The notes beneath the pieces are model-generated. The model saw only the letters and a list, made by a program, of their open reading frames with translations, was not told the origin of the DNA and did not search any database. Of a DNA stretch of 64,000 nt, positions 19,242 through 27,853 are shown piece by piece. The position numbers and the translations under genes are program-made. Positions within the stretch are counted from its first letter, which is position 1. Every line of letters begins with the position of its first letter. Source of the stretch: an uncultured Crocinitomix sp. (GTDB taxonomy: Bacteria > Bacteroidota > Bacteroidia > Flavobacteriales_D > Crocinitomicaceae); contig CAJQHR010000006.1 in the NCBI GenBank assembly GCA_905478225.1, forward strand, positions 124,001 through 188,000, written 5' to 3'.

Positions 19242-21105
19242 AATCTAAATCAGTTTCATAGCTTCGGTTTCTTTTCCCGAAATGTTCCAATCGTTCGTAA
19301 AGTCCTTTTGCCGTTTTTCGTTCGAGTGCTGAATGGTGATTCAATGAAAACGAAATCATACAAATGCTAAACATTATAAAGAAATACAGCATATAAATGG
19401 CTACATGCACGATAGCAATTACAACGCTATAAGAATCCACAACAGTAATTAAAGTTTGTTTTAAAAAGTCATCAAAAATCATCATGATTCCGGCAATTGG
19501 ATTGTGAAGAATGAAGAAGAAAATGACCGTAATAGCGACCAGTGCTAAAAATGAAACAAGCGAATCGCCGTAGCCACCTTTACCTAAATCAAATGAACGA
19601 CTAAGTGCTGTAAAGAAATTGGTGTTTTCATGAATAATAATGGACGGAATTGCATTTAAAAAAGGAGCAACTAAAACGACAAAGAACAAGAAAATTCCGG
19701 GTGAGAATAAGAAAATACTGTAGATAACAAGCGCATACAAATACAGCCATATAAAATGCTTTGCCATAAATTTTAAATAATTACCGAGCAGATTGTCCTC
19801 TCGTTTATCTGTAATTACAAAATAGGCCGCGGTGATAATCATAGCAAAAGGCACACACCAACCAAACAGCTTGTAATACTGAAAATCTATTCCCGTTCCA
19901 AACAAAGTTCCAAACGTTTGGTACCAATACATGGTAAAGTTAAATCGCTGATATTCCAGATAAAATGTAACAGAAATCAACACAATAATAAGCGGTACAA
20001 TTATGGAAAAGAAAATCCGAGTTAATCGGGACATTTTACTAATTAACAAAGTAAAAGTGTCGGTGAAAATTTCGCCGGGTTTGCGAATTTTATGCCAATT
20101 AATTTTTTTAGTAGGAATGAAACGTGGGATCTCTTTAACCTCAACTTTTTCAGGATACCGCCGTGCAACAATAAAAGGATAAATGACATAATAGAAAATG
20201 ATGATGGCAAATGAGAAAAAGATGATCAGCATTTTAACAATCGTGGGTATTTCTCTATACCAGCGCGTTACAAAACTTTCTAATGCCCCAGCCATAATAA
20301 AGAATGGAATTAGACTGAGCATAATTATTAAACCGCGTTTTGCTGCAAAAACTAAAGATTGCACACGGGAATATGACTTTGGAAAAATCAACCCATTTCC
20401 AACAGTCAAGCCAGCTGCACCAGCAATAACAATTGCCGATATTTCAAAAGCCCCGTGAATCCAAATCCCTAAAAAGGAAACAAAAAGTAAACTTTTACCC
20501 TTAAACCACCATTGGAATGCACCTAGCATAATTCCATTTTGCAGCATTACCCAATACGTTCCTAAGGTGAATAAAATACCGCCTACAAAAGCAAAAAACG
20601 CGACGCGAATATTATTGATTGTAATCTGAAAAAACATGGAGCCGCCCGGCGAATCACCATAAACTCCTAGCGGATTTTTGTCGGCTATATTTTGTTCCGT
20701 CACCGTTATATAATGGTCTCCTAGTACAATATTGGCGAACCCACTGTCATAATGTTGTGAGATAACGCCAACGATTATGGCGAGCACAAAAAACAAAAAC
20801 GCTGCAAGCATGTTACGGCGTGCACGGTAAACTTCAAGGGGAACAGTTTCTACCCAAAATTTAATAAAATTACCAATGGGCTGTTTACGTTGGCGGTATA
20901 AGCTTGTAAAAACGCCCTGCGACAGTTGATTCAAATAAACACGAACCGAACGGCGGGGATAGAATGTTCTGGCGTAAGAAAGATCTTCAGTGATTTCGGT
21001 AAAAAGCTCCGATACTTCATCAGGATCGTTGCTCTTATTGGAGGACAATTTTTCGAATCTCGCCCACTTCTTCTTGTTCTGTTTTATGAAATCCGTTTCC
21101 TTCAT
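19234..21105 (-). CDS. SpoIIM-like integral membrane protein with long C-terminal membrane extension
   Basis: The first gene of the MoxR operon. Residues 1-320 match the stage II sporulation protein M (SpoIIM, DUF95) family: a soluble N-terminal helix bundle ('FEKLSSNKSNDPDEVSELFTE', 'FYPRRSVRVYLNQL') and then several membrane helices with 'GIMLGAFQWWFKGKSLLFVSFLGIWIHG'-like motifs. Family members are usually about 320-330 residues. Here about 300 further residues add a second block of roughly seven hydrophobic helices (about 355-600). In related operons an RDD-family membrane protein is often present; none is seen here, and I do not claim the extension replaces it. This organism has no other sign of sporulation. 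Confidence 0.85.
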   Translation of the reverse strand: MKETDFIKQNKKKWARFEKLSSNKSNDPDEVSELFTEITEDLSYARTFYPRRSVRVYLNQLSQGVFTSLYRQRKQPIGNFIKFWVETVPLEVYRARRNMLAAFLFFVLAIIVGVISQHYDSGFANIVLGDHYITVTEQNIADKNPLGVYGDSPGGSMFFQITINNIRVAFFAFVGGILFTLGTYWVMLQNGIMLGAFQWWFKGKSLLFVSFLGIWIHGAFEISAIVIAGAAGLTVGNGLIFPKSYSRVQSLVFAAKRGLIIMLSLIPFFIMAGALESFVTRWYREIPTIVKMLIIFFSFAIIIFYYVIYPFIVARRYPEKVEVKEIPRFIPTKKINWHKIRKPGEIFTDTFTLLISKMSRLTRIFFSIIVPLIIVLISVTFYLEYQRFNFTMYWYQTFGTLFGTGIDFQYYKLFGWCVPFAMIITAAYFVITDKREDNLLGNYLKFMAKHFIWLYLYALVIYSIFLFSPGIFLFFVVLVAPFLNAIPSIIIHENTNFFTALSRSFDLGKGGYGDSLVSFLALVAITVIFFFILHNPIAGIMMIFDDFLKQTLITVVDSYSVVIAIVHVAIYMLYFFIMFSICMISFSLNHHSALERKTAKGLYERLEHFGKRNRSYETDLDFD

Positions 21106-21260
21106 TTACCGCCTTGGAGCCTAAAAATAGCACTTTTTTTAACTTGCAAATCAAATTATTCGGGAATCTTCAAACGGCTTTTATTTCCTTTTCTGCTCGT
21201 TTCGTCGACAATGCATTACAACTCAACGATAATTCACTTTCGCGTATGACCTAAAAGATG

Positions 21261-21268
21261 TACATTCG
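21261..21268 (+). promoter_or_regulatory. Candidate -7 promoter element of mscL
   Basis: TACATTCG is one mismatch from TAnnTTTG and lies 30 bp before the mscL ATG at 21298. It overlaps the spurious upstream ATG at 21258, which argues against that start. Confidence 0.35.
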
Positions 21269-21297
21269 CAGATATAACCAATTTAAAAATTATAAAT

Positions 21298-21730
21298 ATG
21301 CTAAAAGAATTTATAGCATTTATCCTTACAGGAATGCACTTGACCTTGCAATTGCAGTAATTTTAGCCGGGGAAATCGGCCTAGTAGTTTCCGGATTTGT
21401 GGGGGACATCATGATGCCCATTATAGGACACTTCTCTGGGGGAATGGACTTTGCAGAATTGAAATATACGTTGTCAGAAGCTGTACCTGCCGTAATGGAT
21501 GGAGAAGTTGTTGTTACTGCTGCCGTTGCTGAAAACGCAATTATGTGGGGTAAATGGGTTAATGCAATTATCAACCTAGTAATTGTTGGATTTGTATTGT
21601 TCATGATCATAAAAGCTTACAACAAATCAAAGAAGAAAGCTGAAGAAGCACCAGCAGCTCCACCAGCACCTGCAATAGAAGAGGTTTTGTTAGGAGAAAT
21701 CAGAGATTTACTACAAAAAGAAAAGTTTAA
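21298..21730 (+). pseudogene. mscL: Large-conductance mechanosensitive channel MscL, interrupted by apparent frameshift
   Basis: MscL is an inner-membrane pentameric channel that releases solutes under hypo-osmotic shock. The ATG at 21298 begins 'MLKEFIAFILTG', the canonical MscL start, but that frame stops after 20 residues. The continuation 'NALDLAIAVILAGEIGLV' and 'VSGFVGDIMMPIIG' lies one base back: reading resumes at the AAT at 21333, as if one A were missing from GGA-AAT. TM1 and TM2 ('WVNAIINLVIVGFVLFMI') and the C-terminal helix ('EEVLLGEIRDLLQ') are intact. At the 3' end the frame runs into the next gene; adding one A to the run at 21715-21719 would give a stop at 21728-21730. This could be a sequencing error at both sites or a real lesion. 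Confidence 0.75.
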
Positions 21731-21746
21731 CACAAATTTTTATCAA

Positions 21747-22733
21747 ATGAAAAAAGTACTCATGCTAGCCATTGGTTTGGCAACGACTATGGCCTTTGGC
21801 CAGATTACAGAAGGAGAAGATGATTTAGTAACTGTGTGTAAAGACACAGTGGATGGATGGAAAAAGGGAGGTTATTTTAGCCTTAATGGTTCACAAGTAA
21901 GTTTAACAAACTGGGTAGCTGGGGGACAAAATTCAGTCTCAATTAATAGTCTATTTGGATTGTACGCAAACTTGAAGAAAGGTTCAATGACTTGGGAAAA
22001 TTCCCTTGACTTTGGATACGGACTGATGAATCAAGGTGAGAATCTTTTTTCAGGGGATGAAAAGTGGATTAAGACTGATGATCGACTTGACATTACTTCA
22101 AAGTTTGGTCAAAAGGGATCTAAAGTCTGTTACTATGCGGCATTGACTAATTTTAGAACACAAACTACAGCCGGTTACGGTGCAGACGATAATTTTACTG
22201 AGATTTCAGGCTTTTTAGCGCCGGCATATTGGTTAACTGCAATTGGTATGGATTATAAACCTTCCATGAAAGAAGGTTCGGAATTTAGTTTATTTGTTGC
22301 TCCGATTACGTCAAAATTAACTTTTGTAAATGACACTCTTTTAGCAAATGCAGGAGCGTTTGGAGTAGACGAGGCATTTATTGATGATATAACGGGCCTC
22401 TATAATCCGGGAAAAAAATTCCGTTCAGAATTCGGAGGGTACATGAGAATAAAGTATAAGACTAAACTGGCTGAGAACATTACGTTCACTACTAAATTGG
22501 ATTTGTTCTCAAACTATATTGATAATCCATCTCGAATTGATGTAAACTGGGAGAATTTGTTAGAAATTAAGGTGTGGAAATTTTTATCTGCAACAATTTC
22601 AACACACTTGGTCTATGATGATGATGTGAACATTAGTTTTAAAGATTATTCAGGGAATGAAACAGCTTTTGGACCACGTGTTCAATTCAAAGAAGTATTC
22701 GGACTTGGATTAGCTTGGAAATTTGATCAATAA
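21747..22733 (+). CDS. DUF3078 secreted/outer-membrane protein
   Basis: The 328-residue protein begins with a signal peptide (MKKVLMLAIGLATTMAFGQ). The mature part matches the DUF3078 family of Bacteroidota: 'GGYFSLNGSQVSLTNWVAGGQNSVS', alternating beta-strands and a C-terminal aromatic residue set ('FGLGLAWKFDQ'), consistent with an outer-membrane barrel. Its function is unknown. As sequenced, the open frame continues upstream through mscL (from 21258) without a stop, so an automatic caller would report one 491-residue fusion. The internal signal peptide and the MscL end suggest two separate genes. Confidence 0.85.
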   Translation: MKKVLMLAIGLATTMAFGQITEGEDDLVTVCKDTVDGWKKGGYFSLNGSQVSLTNWVAGGQNSVSINSLFGLYANLKKGSMTWENSLDFGYGLMNQGENLFSGDEKWIKTDDRLDITSKFGQKGSKVCYYAALTNFRTQTTAGYGADDNFTEISGFLAPAYWLTAIGMDYKPSMKEGSEFSLFVAPITSKLTFVNDTLLANAGAFGVDEAFIDDITGLYNPGKKFRSEFGGYMRIKYKTKLAENITFTTKLDLFSNYIDNPSRIDVNWENLLEIKVWKFLSATISTHLVYDDDVNISFKDYSGNETAFGPRVQFKEVFGLGLAWKFDQ

Positions 22734-22769
22734 AAGCACTTCTGGTTTCGGTCAGAAGTGCTTTTTTTG
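22734..22769 (+). terminator. Terminator of the DUF3078 gene
   Basis: A near-perfect hairpin, AAGCACTTCTG pairing with CAGAAGTGCTT across an 8-base loop, followed by seven T. It starts directly at the stop codon of the DUF3078 gene. Its T tract doubles as the TTTG -33 box of the next promoter. Confidence 0.92.
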
Positions 22770-22797
22770 TCTTATCCATCAACAATTTGTATCTTTA
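22766..22797 (+). promoter_or_regulatory. Bacteroidota promoter (TTTG-N20-TATCTTTA)
   Basis: TTTG at 22766-22769 and TATCTTTA at 22790-22797 are separated by 20 bp, close to the ideal spacing for the Bacteroidota primary sigma factor. It lies directly before a reading frame that has lost its start codon. Confidence 0.65.
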
Positions 22798-23242
22798 CAC
22801 TGTTTTAACGTGGTCTACCACGGATGAATCTGGTAAATTAAATTATTTAGTTGAGCAGTACAAATGGAATAAATGGGTGGTGATTGGAGAAGTAAATGGC
22901 ACAGGAGTTCCAACACTATCAAATTACACGTTTAATGTATTGCCACATTCTGGAGAAAACACAATTAGGGTTTCGCAAATAGAGAATACGAGTAAAAAAA
23001 GAGTTTCACAATCGGTTTCATTTACATCTGGTGTTGCCAGTGAACCTAAGCTGAATGTTTCAAAGGCGGACAAGACTATTGAGTTCATGATTGATGGCAA
23101 AGCTGCTAAAACTAAGTATGAGATTTTTGATGCCTTTGGAAATATTGTGAAAAAGGGCTTTAATTCAAAAGTGAGCTATGCTAATTTGCAGCCCGGTGTT
23201 TACCACGTCAACTACGATAATAAGATCGGATTCTATGCTTAG
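22787..23242 (+). pseudogene. 5'-truncated secreted protein with fibronectin-like and T9SS-like domains
   Basis: The open frame encodes about 150 residues: a beta-sandwich segment ('VLTWSTTDESGKLNYLVEQY'...'ENTIRVSQIENTSKKRVS') followed by a sorting-domain-like end ('TKYEIFDAFGNIVKKGF'...'LQPGVYHVNYDN'). Related proteins carry a signal peptide before the beta domain. None is present here in any frame; the only upstream in-frame start is a TTG inside the promoter. I therefore read it as a relic in which a deletion joined the promoter directly to the mature coding region. A misassembly is also possible. Confidence 0.6.
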
Positions 23243-23379
23243 AATGATTGCCCTTTTTGATCAACGAAGTTAATCCATTCCACCCTGAAGCCTTTTGAGT
23301 AACTTTAGACCAGTATAAAGTTCTGTTAGTCTGAATCCTAAGAGTTTGAACCATGGAGAATTTTATGTATTATCGGGAT

Positions 23380-23763
23380 ATGAATAAGTTATTTATTTTT
23401 TTCGCTGCAATTGCGCTATCGGGCTGTCTTAAGGATAATACAACTGCCGAAGATATGCCAACATTCACATACAATGCTGTAGTATACGGCCAAGTAACTG
23501 GATGCCACGATTTGTTAGCGATTGAAATGTTAGATGATGCAGATACTTTTCCTTATCCATTAGATTCAATTATCTCGAATAGCCCTGATAATAGAGTGTT
23601 TGCCTATAATTTACCTGATAGTCTCAGTGAACCAGGTTTGCTCATTACCGTTGAATTAGAAGCAGCACATGGACCATTTGTTTATTACGGACCTGAATGT
23701 TGGGGTACCTCCTTTTTATACAATTTTGTAAGATTGCTAGAAGCTGCGCCATTAATTGAATAG
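23380..23763 (+). CDS. Small lipoprotein of unknown function
   Basis: A 127-residue protein with a lipoprotein signal: 'MNKLFIFFAAIALSGC', lipobox cysteine at 16. The mature part is acidic, with two further cysteines ('VTGCHDLL' and 'GPECWGTS') that may form a disulphide. I chose this ATG because it opens the signal peptide; an ATG 27 bp upstream would add 'MENFMYYRD' before it. No family is recognised. It stands alone between the relic and a convergent gene. Confidence 0.7.
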   Translation: MNKLFIFFAAIALSGCLKDNTTAEDMPTFTYNAVVYGQVTGCHDLLAIEMLDDADTFPYPLDSIISNSPDNRVFAYNLPDSLSEPGLLITVELEAAHGPFVYYGPECWGTSFLYNFVRLLEAAPLIE

Positions 23764-23793
23764 CATTTAGTCGAGTTCAGGTTTTTGCGCTAT

Positions 23794-24399
23794 TTATTCG
23801 GTGCAACGAATGTATTTTTCCAACAAATTGGCTTGTGTGCTCAATATTCCACCAAGTTTTTGACTCACCCTTGCATACGAAATTATCATTGATGAAATCT
23901 GCGTTTCATCAATGTAAAAATTAAAGGTGATCGGTCGTTTTATCTCATCCGATTTAGAAATTATTTCGTTTATTTTCTCTCCTTGTATTGAAGCGTTTCC
24001 AGCATCTGACGTTAGATCAAATTTATATTTAATCGCGTCTCCTTTTCTGATGTTGGTGGTAAAACCAATGAGAACTTCAACCGAATTGTATGTGCATCCA
24101 ACTCCCTGACGAACTACGTTAAATCCTAAATGAACATCACTAAAACAAAACTCGTCATCATTTTTAATCAATTTTATGTAAGCATGAATTTTTACCTGAG
24201 CAACGGTCATATTAGTTGATGATTGTTTCAACTTTTGTGTAGAATAGATGTATTCAGCTACCAAGTAGTTGTAGTTGAATTCAACTTGATTTCCTTCAAA
24301 ACCTCTAAATTTTTTAAGTTCTTCTTTACTCAATGTAACTTCTTGAGCAAATAGAGTTGCTGAGAAAATGGTTAAGATGATTAGTGGTATAAAACGCAT
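23794..24399 (-). CDS. Secreted protein of unknown function
   Basis: A 201-residue protein with a signal peptide (MRFIPLIILTIFSATLFAQ). The mature part has mixed alpha/beta character, three cysteines (in 'DEFCFSDV', 'GVGCTYNS' and 'YIRCTE') and no recognisable domain. There is no sorting domain at the C-terminus, so it is probably periplasmic. It is convergent with the preceding lipoprotein gene. Confidence 0.65.
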   Translation of the reverse strand: MRFIPLIILTIFSATLFAQEVTLSKEELKKFRGFEGNQVEFNYNYLVAEYIYSTQKLKQSSTNMTVAQVKIHAYIKLIKNDDEFCFSDVHLGFNVVRQGVGCTYNSVEVLIGFTTNIRKGDAIKYKFDLTSDAGNASIQGEKINEIISKSDEIKRPITFNFYIDETQISSMIISYARVSQKLGGILSTQANLLEKYIRCTE

Positions 24400-24765
24400 T
24401 GCTATTATTTTAAAGTGTTAATGTTTGCCAGAATAAAGGTAAGAATCCTCTTTAAACTGAACCGTATTTATATCAATGTCGTTAATTCAGTTGATTACCC
24501 TTATTCAATTACAATAAATAGGTCAAAGATAGTGCCATGTATTATGGCGGATGGAAAACAAAAGTATGATTAAGCCTATCGGTTCACTTGATTAGCGCAT
24601 TAGAGTGAGAGAGACCGAAAGCTTTAGCGTTCAACTCATGATTCATATGTTAGAAAAAAATACGATAAGAATAAAATGGCGCAACAAGCGGGTTCATTAA
24701 AAAAAACAAGGCCAATTGAATGGTTAAACATATAATTATACTACTTTAAGCAAAAAAATTGAATT
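24400..24765. other. Gene-free stretch
   Basis: 366 bp between divergent genes. I see no gene, tRNA or clear hairpin. It contains A-rich tracts (24652-24660, 24699-24706) and a patch around 24608-24640 with 'gagaccgaaagctttagcg', a type of text frequent in Bacteroidota intergenic DNA. Promoters for both flanking genes must lie here, but I could not find a convincing TAnnTTTG box. Confidence 0.4.
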
Positions 24766-25005
24766 ATGGAAAAAGGAAAAGTAGCCGGAAAGGCACCTGC
24801 AATGGTTGAAGCAGTTAAAGATAAAAATTATGCATGGTGTACTTGCGGATTGTCAGAGAACCAACCTTTCTGCAATGGTTCACACGCAGGGACAAATTTT
24901 ACACCTCAAATATGTGCAGAAACGGAAGACAAAAAAGTGTTTTTGTGTACATGCAAACAAACTTCAAACCCACCTTATTGTGACGGAAGTCATGCCAAAT
25001 TATAA
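24766..25005 (+). CDS. CDGSH iron-sulfur domain protein
   Basis: A 79-residue protein with two CDGSH-type motifs, 'CTCGLSENQPFCNGSH' and 'CTCKQTSNPPYCDGSH'. Each supplies three cysteines and one histidine that bind a 2Fe-2S cluster, as in the mitoNEET family. The first motif has Asn in place of the usual Asp of CDGSH. The tandem small form is common in bacteria; its role in iron-sulfur or redox metabolism is not well defined. It stands alone. Confidence 0.9.
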   Translation: MEKGKVAGKAPAMVEAVKDKNYAWCTCGLSENQPFCNGSHAGTNFTPQICAETEDKKVFLCTCKQTSNPPYCDGSHAKL

Positions 25006-25021
25006 AATAGTAAGTTTAATA

Positions 25022-25053
25022 TTTGTGGCATACTCTTAAACTGTTTAACTTTG
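25022..25053 (+). promoter_or_regulatory. Bacteroidota promoter (TTTG-N20-TAACTTTG) of LamG gene
   Basis: TTTG at 25022-25025 and a perfect TAnnTTTG box (TAACTTTG) at 25046-25053 are separated by 20 bp. The ATG follows 25 bp downstream. This is the cleanest housekeeping promoter in the window. Confidence 0.7.
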
Positions 25054-25077
25054 CATCTCAATCCTTTAAAGTGAAGT

Positions 25078-27054
25078 ATGAGCAAGAATTTATTTATCCT
25101 AATTTTTACAATTCTAGCGCCTCTTAGTGGGTTCAACCAAAACACTCTCAATCTTGATGGGACGAATGATTATATTCAAACCACCTATGAAGGAATTTCA
25201 GGAACTAGTGCAAGAACAGTTGAAGCCTGGGTGAGAACAACGGTTATATCAAGTCCTACTGATGGAGGTGTGCAACAAATCATAACGGATTGGGGTACTT
25301 TTGTCACGGGTGGAAGGTTTACTTTTAATTTGCTTTGGTCGAATGCCATTCGGATAGAAGTGGGAGGGTCTGGTTTAAGTGGAACAATCCCTGTAAATGA
25401 TGGCTTTTGGCACCACGTTTCTTGTGTTTACGACCCATTGGATGTATTGAATCCTTATGACTTATATGTTGATGGCGTTTTAGATATTGAAGGCGATATA
25501 CCGACTGATATTAATACCTCGCTGGGGACTGATTTAAGAATTGGAAGACGTATTGATAATGCACGTCATTTTGATGGGGATATTGATGAGGTTCGTGTGT
25601 GGGATTATGCCAGAACACAGGATGAATTAATTGCGGATATGAATAATGAATATTGCAGTGTTCCTGAAGGAATGGTTGCTTATTATAAGTTTAATCATGG
25701 TATTGCTGGTGGCAGTAATCCGGGTGAAGTTACACTTGAAGATTTCGCTGGTGGTGGATATGATGGCGAACTTATTAATTTTGGGTTATTTGGTCCAACT
25801 TCAAACTGGATAGAAGGAGTAGATCTTGCCACATTTATTACCGCTGAAGTATTTGCGGCCTCCTGTTTAGCATATACGGTGCCAAGTGGAGATGAAACGT
25901 ATTTTGCGTCTGGAACATACATGGATACTTTAACCTCTGTTTTTGGATGTGATAGTGTAATGACTATTGAGGTTGAATTGGGATATGCACTAGGCGAAAT
26001 GACAGAAACGGCCTGCGAGTCATATACTGTTCCAAGTGGAGATGAAACGTATATCACATCAGGTGTTTATATGGATACTTTGCCTGCTATTGGTGGATGT
26101 GACAGTATTATTACAATTAACCTAACGGTTAATTATGGTGCAGAATATGCTTTTGAAGCTTCTATTTGTGAGGAGTACGAGGCGCCAAGTGGCGTAATTT
26201 ATACGGAGTCAGGGATTTATCTGGACACCATTTCAACCGTTTTGGGTTGTGATAGTGTTCTCACTATTGATGTGGAGATTCTTGAAGAAACATATGCCTC
26301 ATTTTCTGTTGAGGCTTGCAATACCTATGAAGCGCCAAGTGGTGACGACTATACCGAGTCTGAAATTATAACTGACATCATTGAAAACGAAGCGGGTTGT
26401 GACAGTATCATCACTATTAATATAACAATATATGAAGATGCAGAAGCAACTATTGACGTAACGGTGTGTGACTCATATACAGTGCCAAGTGGTGACGAAA
26501 CGTATTATGAAGCTGGAGAATATGAAGATGTCATAATGACGGAATTTGGATGTGATAGTGTGCTTACAATTAATTTGACGATTGAACCATTGGATGTCTC
26601 AGTGACAAATTCTGACCCAACGCTTATGGCAAATTTGGGCGGCTCAACCTATCAGTGGGTGAATTGTGATGAAGACTATGCAGAAATTCCGGGCGCAACT
26701 GACCAAAATTTCACACCAGAAGCAAATGGAAATTATGCGGTCATCATAACTAATGGTGAGTGTATAGATACTTCTGATTGTTATTCAATTGTCACAGTTG
26801 AAATCTTGGCGAACGTGGTGCAAACACTTTCGTTTTATCCAAATCCAACAACTGGATTAATCACAATTGAGCTGCCAGAATATCAAGAATTAATTGGGAT
26901 CGAAGTAATGACCAGCGAAGGAAAAATCGTTCAATCATCAACAATTGGTGTTACTCAAAAAGTTGAGCTGAACATTGAGGGAGTTTCTGGTATATATTTT
27001 GTAAATGTGATAACAGAGTCGCGTCAATACGTTTTAAAAGTCCACAAAAAGTAA
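25078..27054 (+). CDS. Secreted LamG-domain protein with repeats and type A T9SS sorting domain
   Basis: A 658-residue secreted protein. A signal peptide (about 1-20) is followed by a concanavalin A-like LamG/laminin G_3 domain (about 22-220: 'NLDGTNDYIQTTYEG', 'TVEAWVRT', 'FWHHVSCVYDP', 'GDIDEVRVWDYARTQDEL'). Five repeats of about 46 residues follow, with 'VPSGDETY', 'GxYxDT' and 'GCDSVLTINL' patterns, closely related to those in the protein at 7178-8899. The C-terminus ('LSFYPNPTTGLITIELPEYQ'...'YVLKVHKK') is a type A T9SS sorting domain. Predicted to be a surface carbohydrate- or protein-binding adhesin; the ligand is unknown. Confidence 0.88.
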   Translation: MSKNLFILIFTILAPLSGFNQNTLNLDGTNDYIQTTYEGISGTSARTVEAWVRTTVISSPTDGGVQQIITDWGTFVTGGRFTFNLLWSNAIRIEVGGSGLSGTIPVNDGFWHHVSCVYDPLDVLNPYDLYVDGVLDIEGDIPTDINTSLGTDLRIGRRIDNARHFDGDIDEVRVWDYARTQDELIADMNNEYCSVPEGMVAYYKFNHGIAGGSNPGEVTLEDFAGGGYDGELINFGLFGPTSNWIEGVDLATFITAEVFAASCLAYTVPSGDETYFASGTYMDTLTSVFGCDSVMTIEVELGYALGEMTETACESYTVPSGDETYITSGVYMDTLPAIGGCDSIITINLTVNYGAEYAFEASICEEYEAPSGVIYTESGIYLDTISTVLGCDSVLTIDVEILEETYASFSVEACNTYEAPSGDDYTESEIITDIIENEAGCDSIITINITIYEDAEATIDVTVCDSYTVPSGDETYYEAGEYEDVIMTEFGCDSVLTINLTIEPLDVSVTNSDPTLMANLGGSTYQWVNCDEDYAEIPGATDQNFTPEANGNYAVIITNGECIDTSDCYSIVTVEILANVVQTLSFYPNPTTGLITIELPEYQELIGIEVMTSEGKIVQSSTIGVTQKVELNIEGVSGIYFVNVITESRQYVLKVHKK

Positions 27055-27115
27055 CTAGTTGGAAGCTTTTAGCGCAAAATTTCGTAACTTTCAATACTTA
27101 ATTATTGCTTCAAAT

Positions 27116-27853
27116 ATGAAATTAATCAAACTTAATATCCCACGTACGTTGTCTTTATTGGTGTTATTTTTCTTAACCACAGTCAGCAGTTTTGCCGCTG
27201 AAGATCTTGTGCCTTCACTCAGTATCTCCATAAGCGGTGAGAAAATTGCAAATGGATCATGTGTGAATGGGCCACGTGACTTTAGTAAGATTAAATTTCA
27301 GATAGTTGATCAAAACGGCAAAGGATTAAGCTATTTTCAAATTATTCAAGGAAACGTTTTACCTTTTAAAAGTGATAGAAGCATGCGTGGGACGATTTCT
27401 GAAGCTGGTACATTGGATGCCGCTGGTATTGAGTTGTTGAAAAATGCGGAAGGTGAGAGAATGACTGTGTTCGTAAAGGTGTTGGATAAGTCAGATAATT
27501 CAACCATTGGATTAACATTTCAATTTTTTGTTAATGTCACTCCAAACATTATTTTAGGTAACATTACCCAAGGTAAAAAAAATGTTGAAATGGAAATACT
27601 AGCAAGTATGGAATCTTTATACATTGAATTTACCGAAAACCCCAAATTAATTTCTTTTAAAGTAGTTTCAGGTTCTGTTGTGGTGGATGGAATAAAACTC
27701 AAAGGGAAAGTGCTTGAGAATGGTGCTTTAGATGATAATGCTATAAAAATATTAAGTCAAGCAGCAGGTAAGCAAGTCACAATACTAGTGTCATATTCTG
27801 AACCTTCAGGGGTTGAGAGAAGAACGGCATTAGTATTTACGGTGGCAGCCTAG
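27116..27853 (+). CDS. Secreted two-repeat protein of unknown function
   Basis: A 245-residue protein with a signal peptide (about 1-28, ending 'TVSSFAA'). The mature part is an internal duplication: both halves share the pattern 'G-x-L-D-x2-x-I-x2-L-x2-A-x-G-x3-T-x2-V' ('TLDAAGIELLKNAEGERMTVFV' in short form and 'ALDDNAIKILSQAAGKQVTILV'). The repeats look like beta-sandwich domains, distantly reminiscent of GldM periplasmic repeats, but I cannot assign a family. The start at 27116 is chosen because the signal peptide follows. It ends four bases inside the convergent phosphoesterase gene. Confidence 0.65.
   Translation: MKLIKLNIPRTLSLLVLFFLTTVSSFAAEDLVPSLSISISGEKIANGSCVNGPRDFSKIKFQIVDQNGKGLSYFQIIQGNVLPFKSDRSMRGTISEAGTLDAAGIELLKNAEGERMTVFVKVLDKSDNSTIGLTFQFFVNVTPNIILGNITQGKKNVEMEILASMESLYIEFTENPKLISFKVVSGSVVVDGIKLKGKVLENGALDDNAIKILSQAAGKQVTILVSYSEPSGVERRTALVFTVAA

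Noticed and set aside
21258-21297. ATG at 21258 as the start of an MscL-DUF3078 fusion
   Set aside because: The 25 residues it would add are not MscL-like, the true MscL N-terminus is in another frame from 21298, and the ATG overlaps the promoter box.
21325-21340. Programmed -1 frameshift in mscL
   Set aside because: The site 'ACA GGA ATG' has no slippery heptamer and no clear downstream structure; an indel is simpler.
24806-25039. Alternative frame over the CDGSH gene
   Set aside because: It is an out-of-frame shadow of the gene with perfect iron-sulfur motifs.
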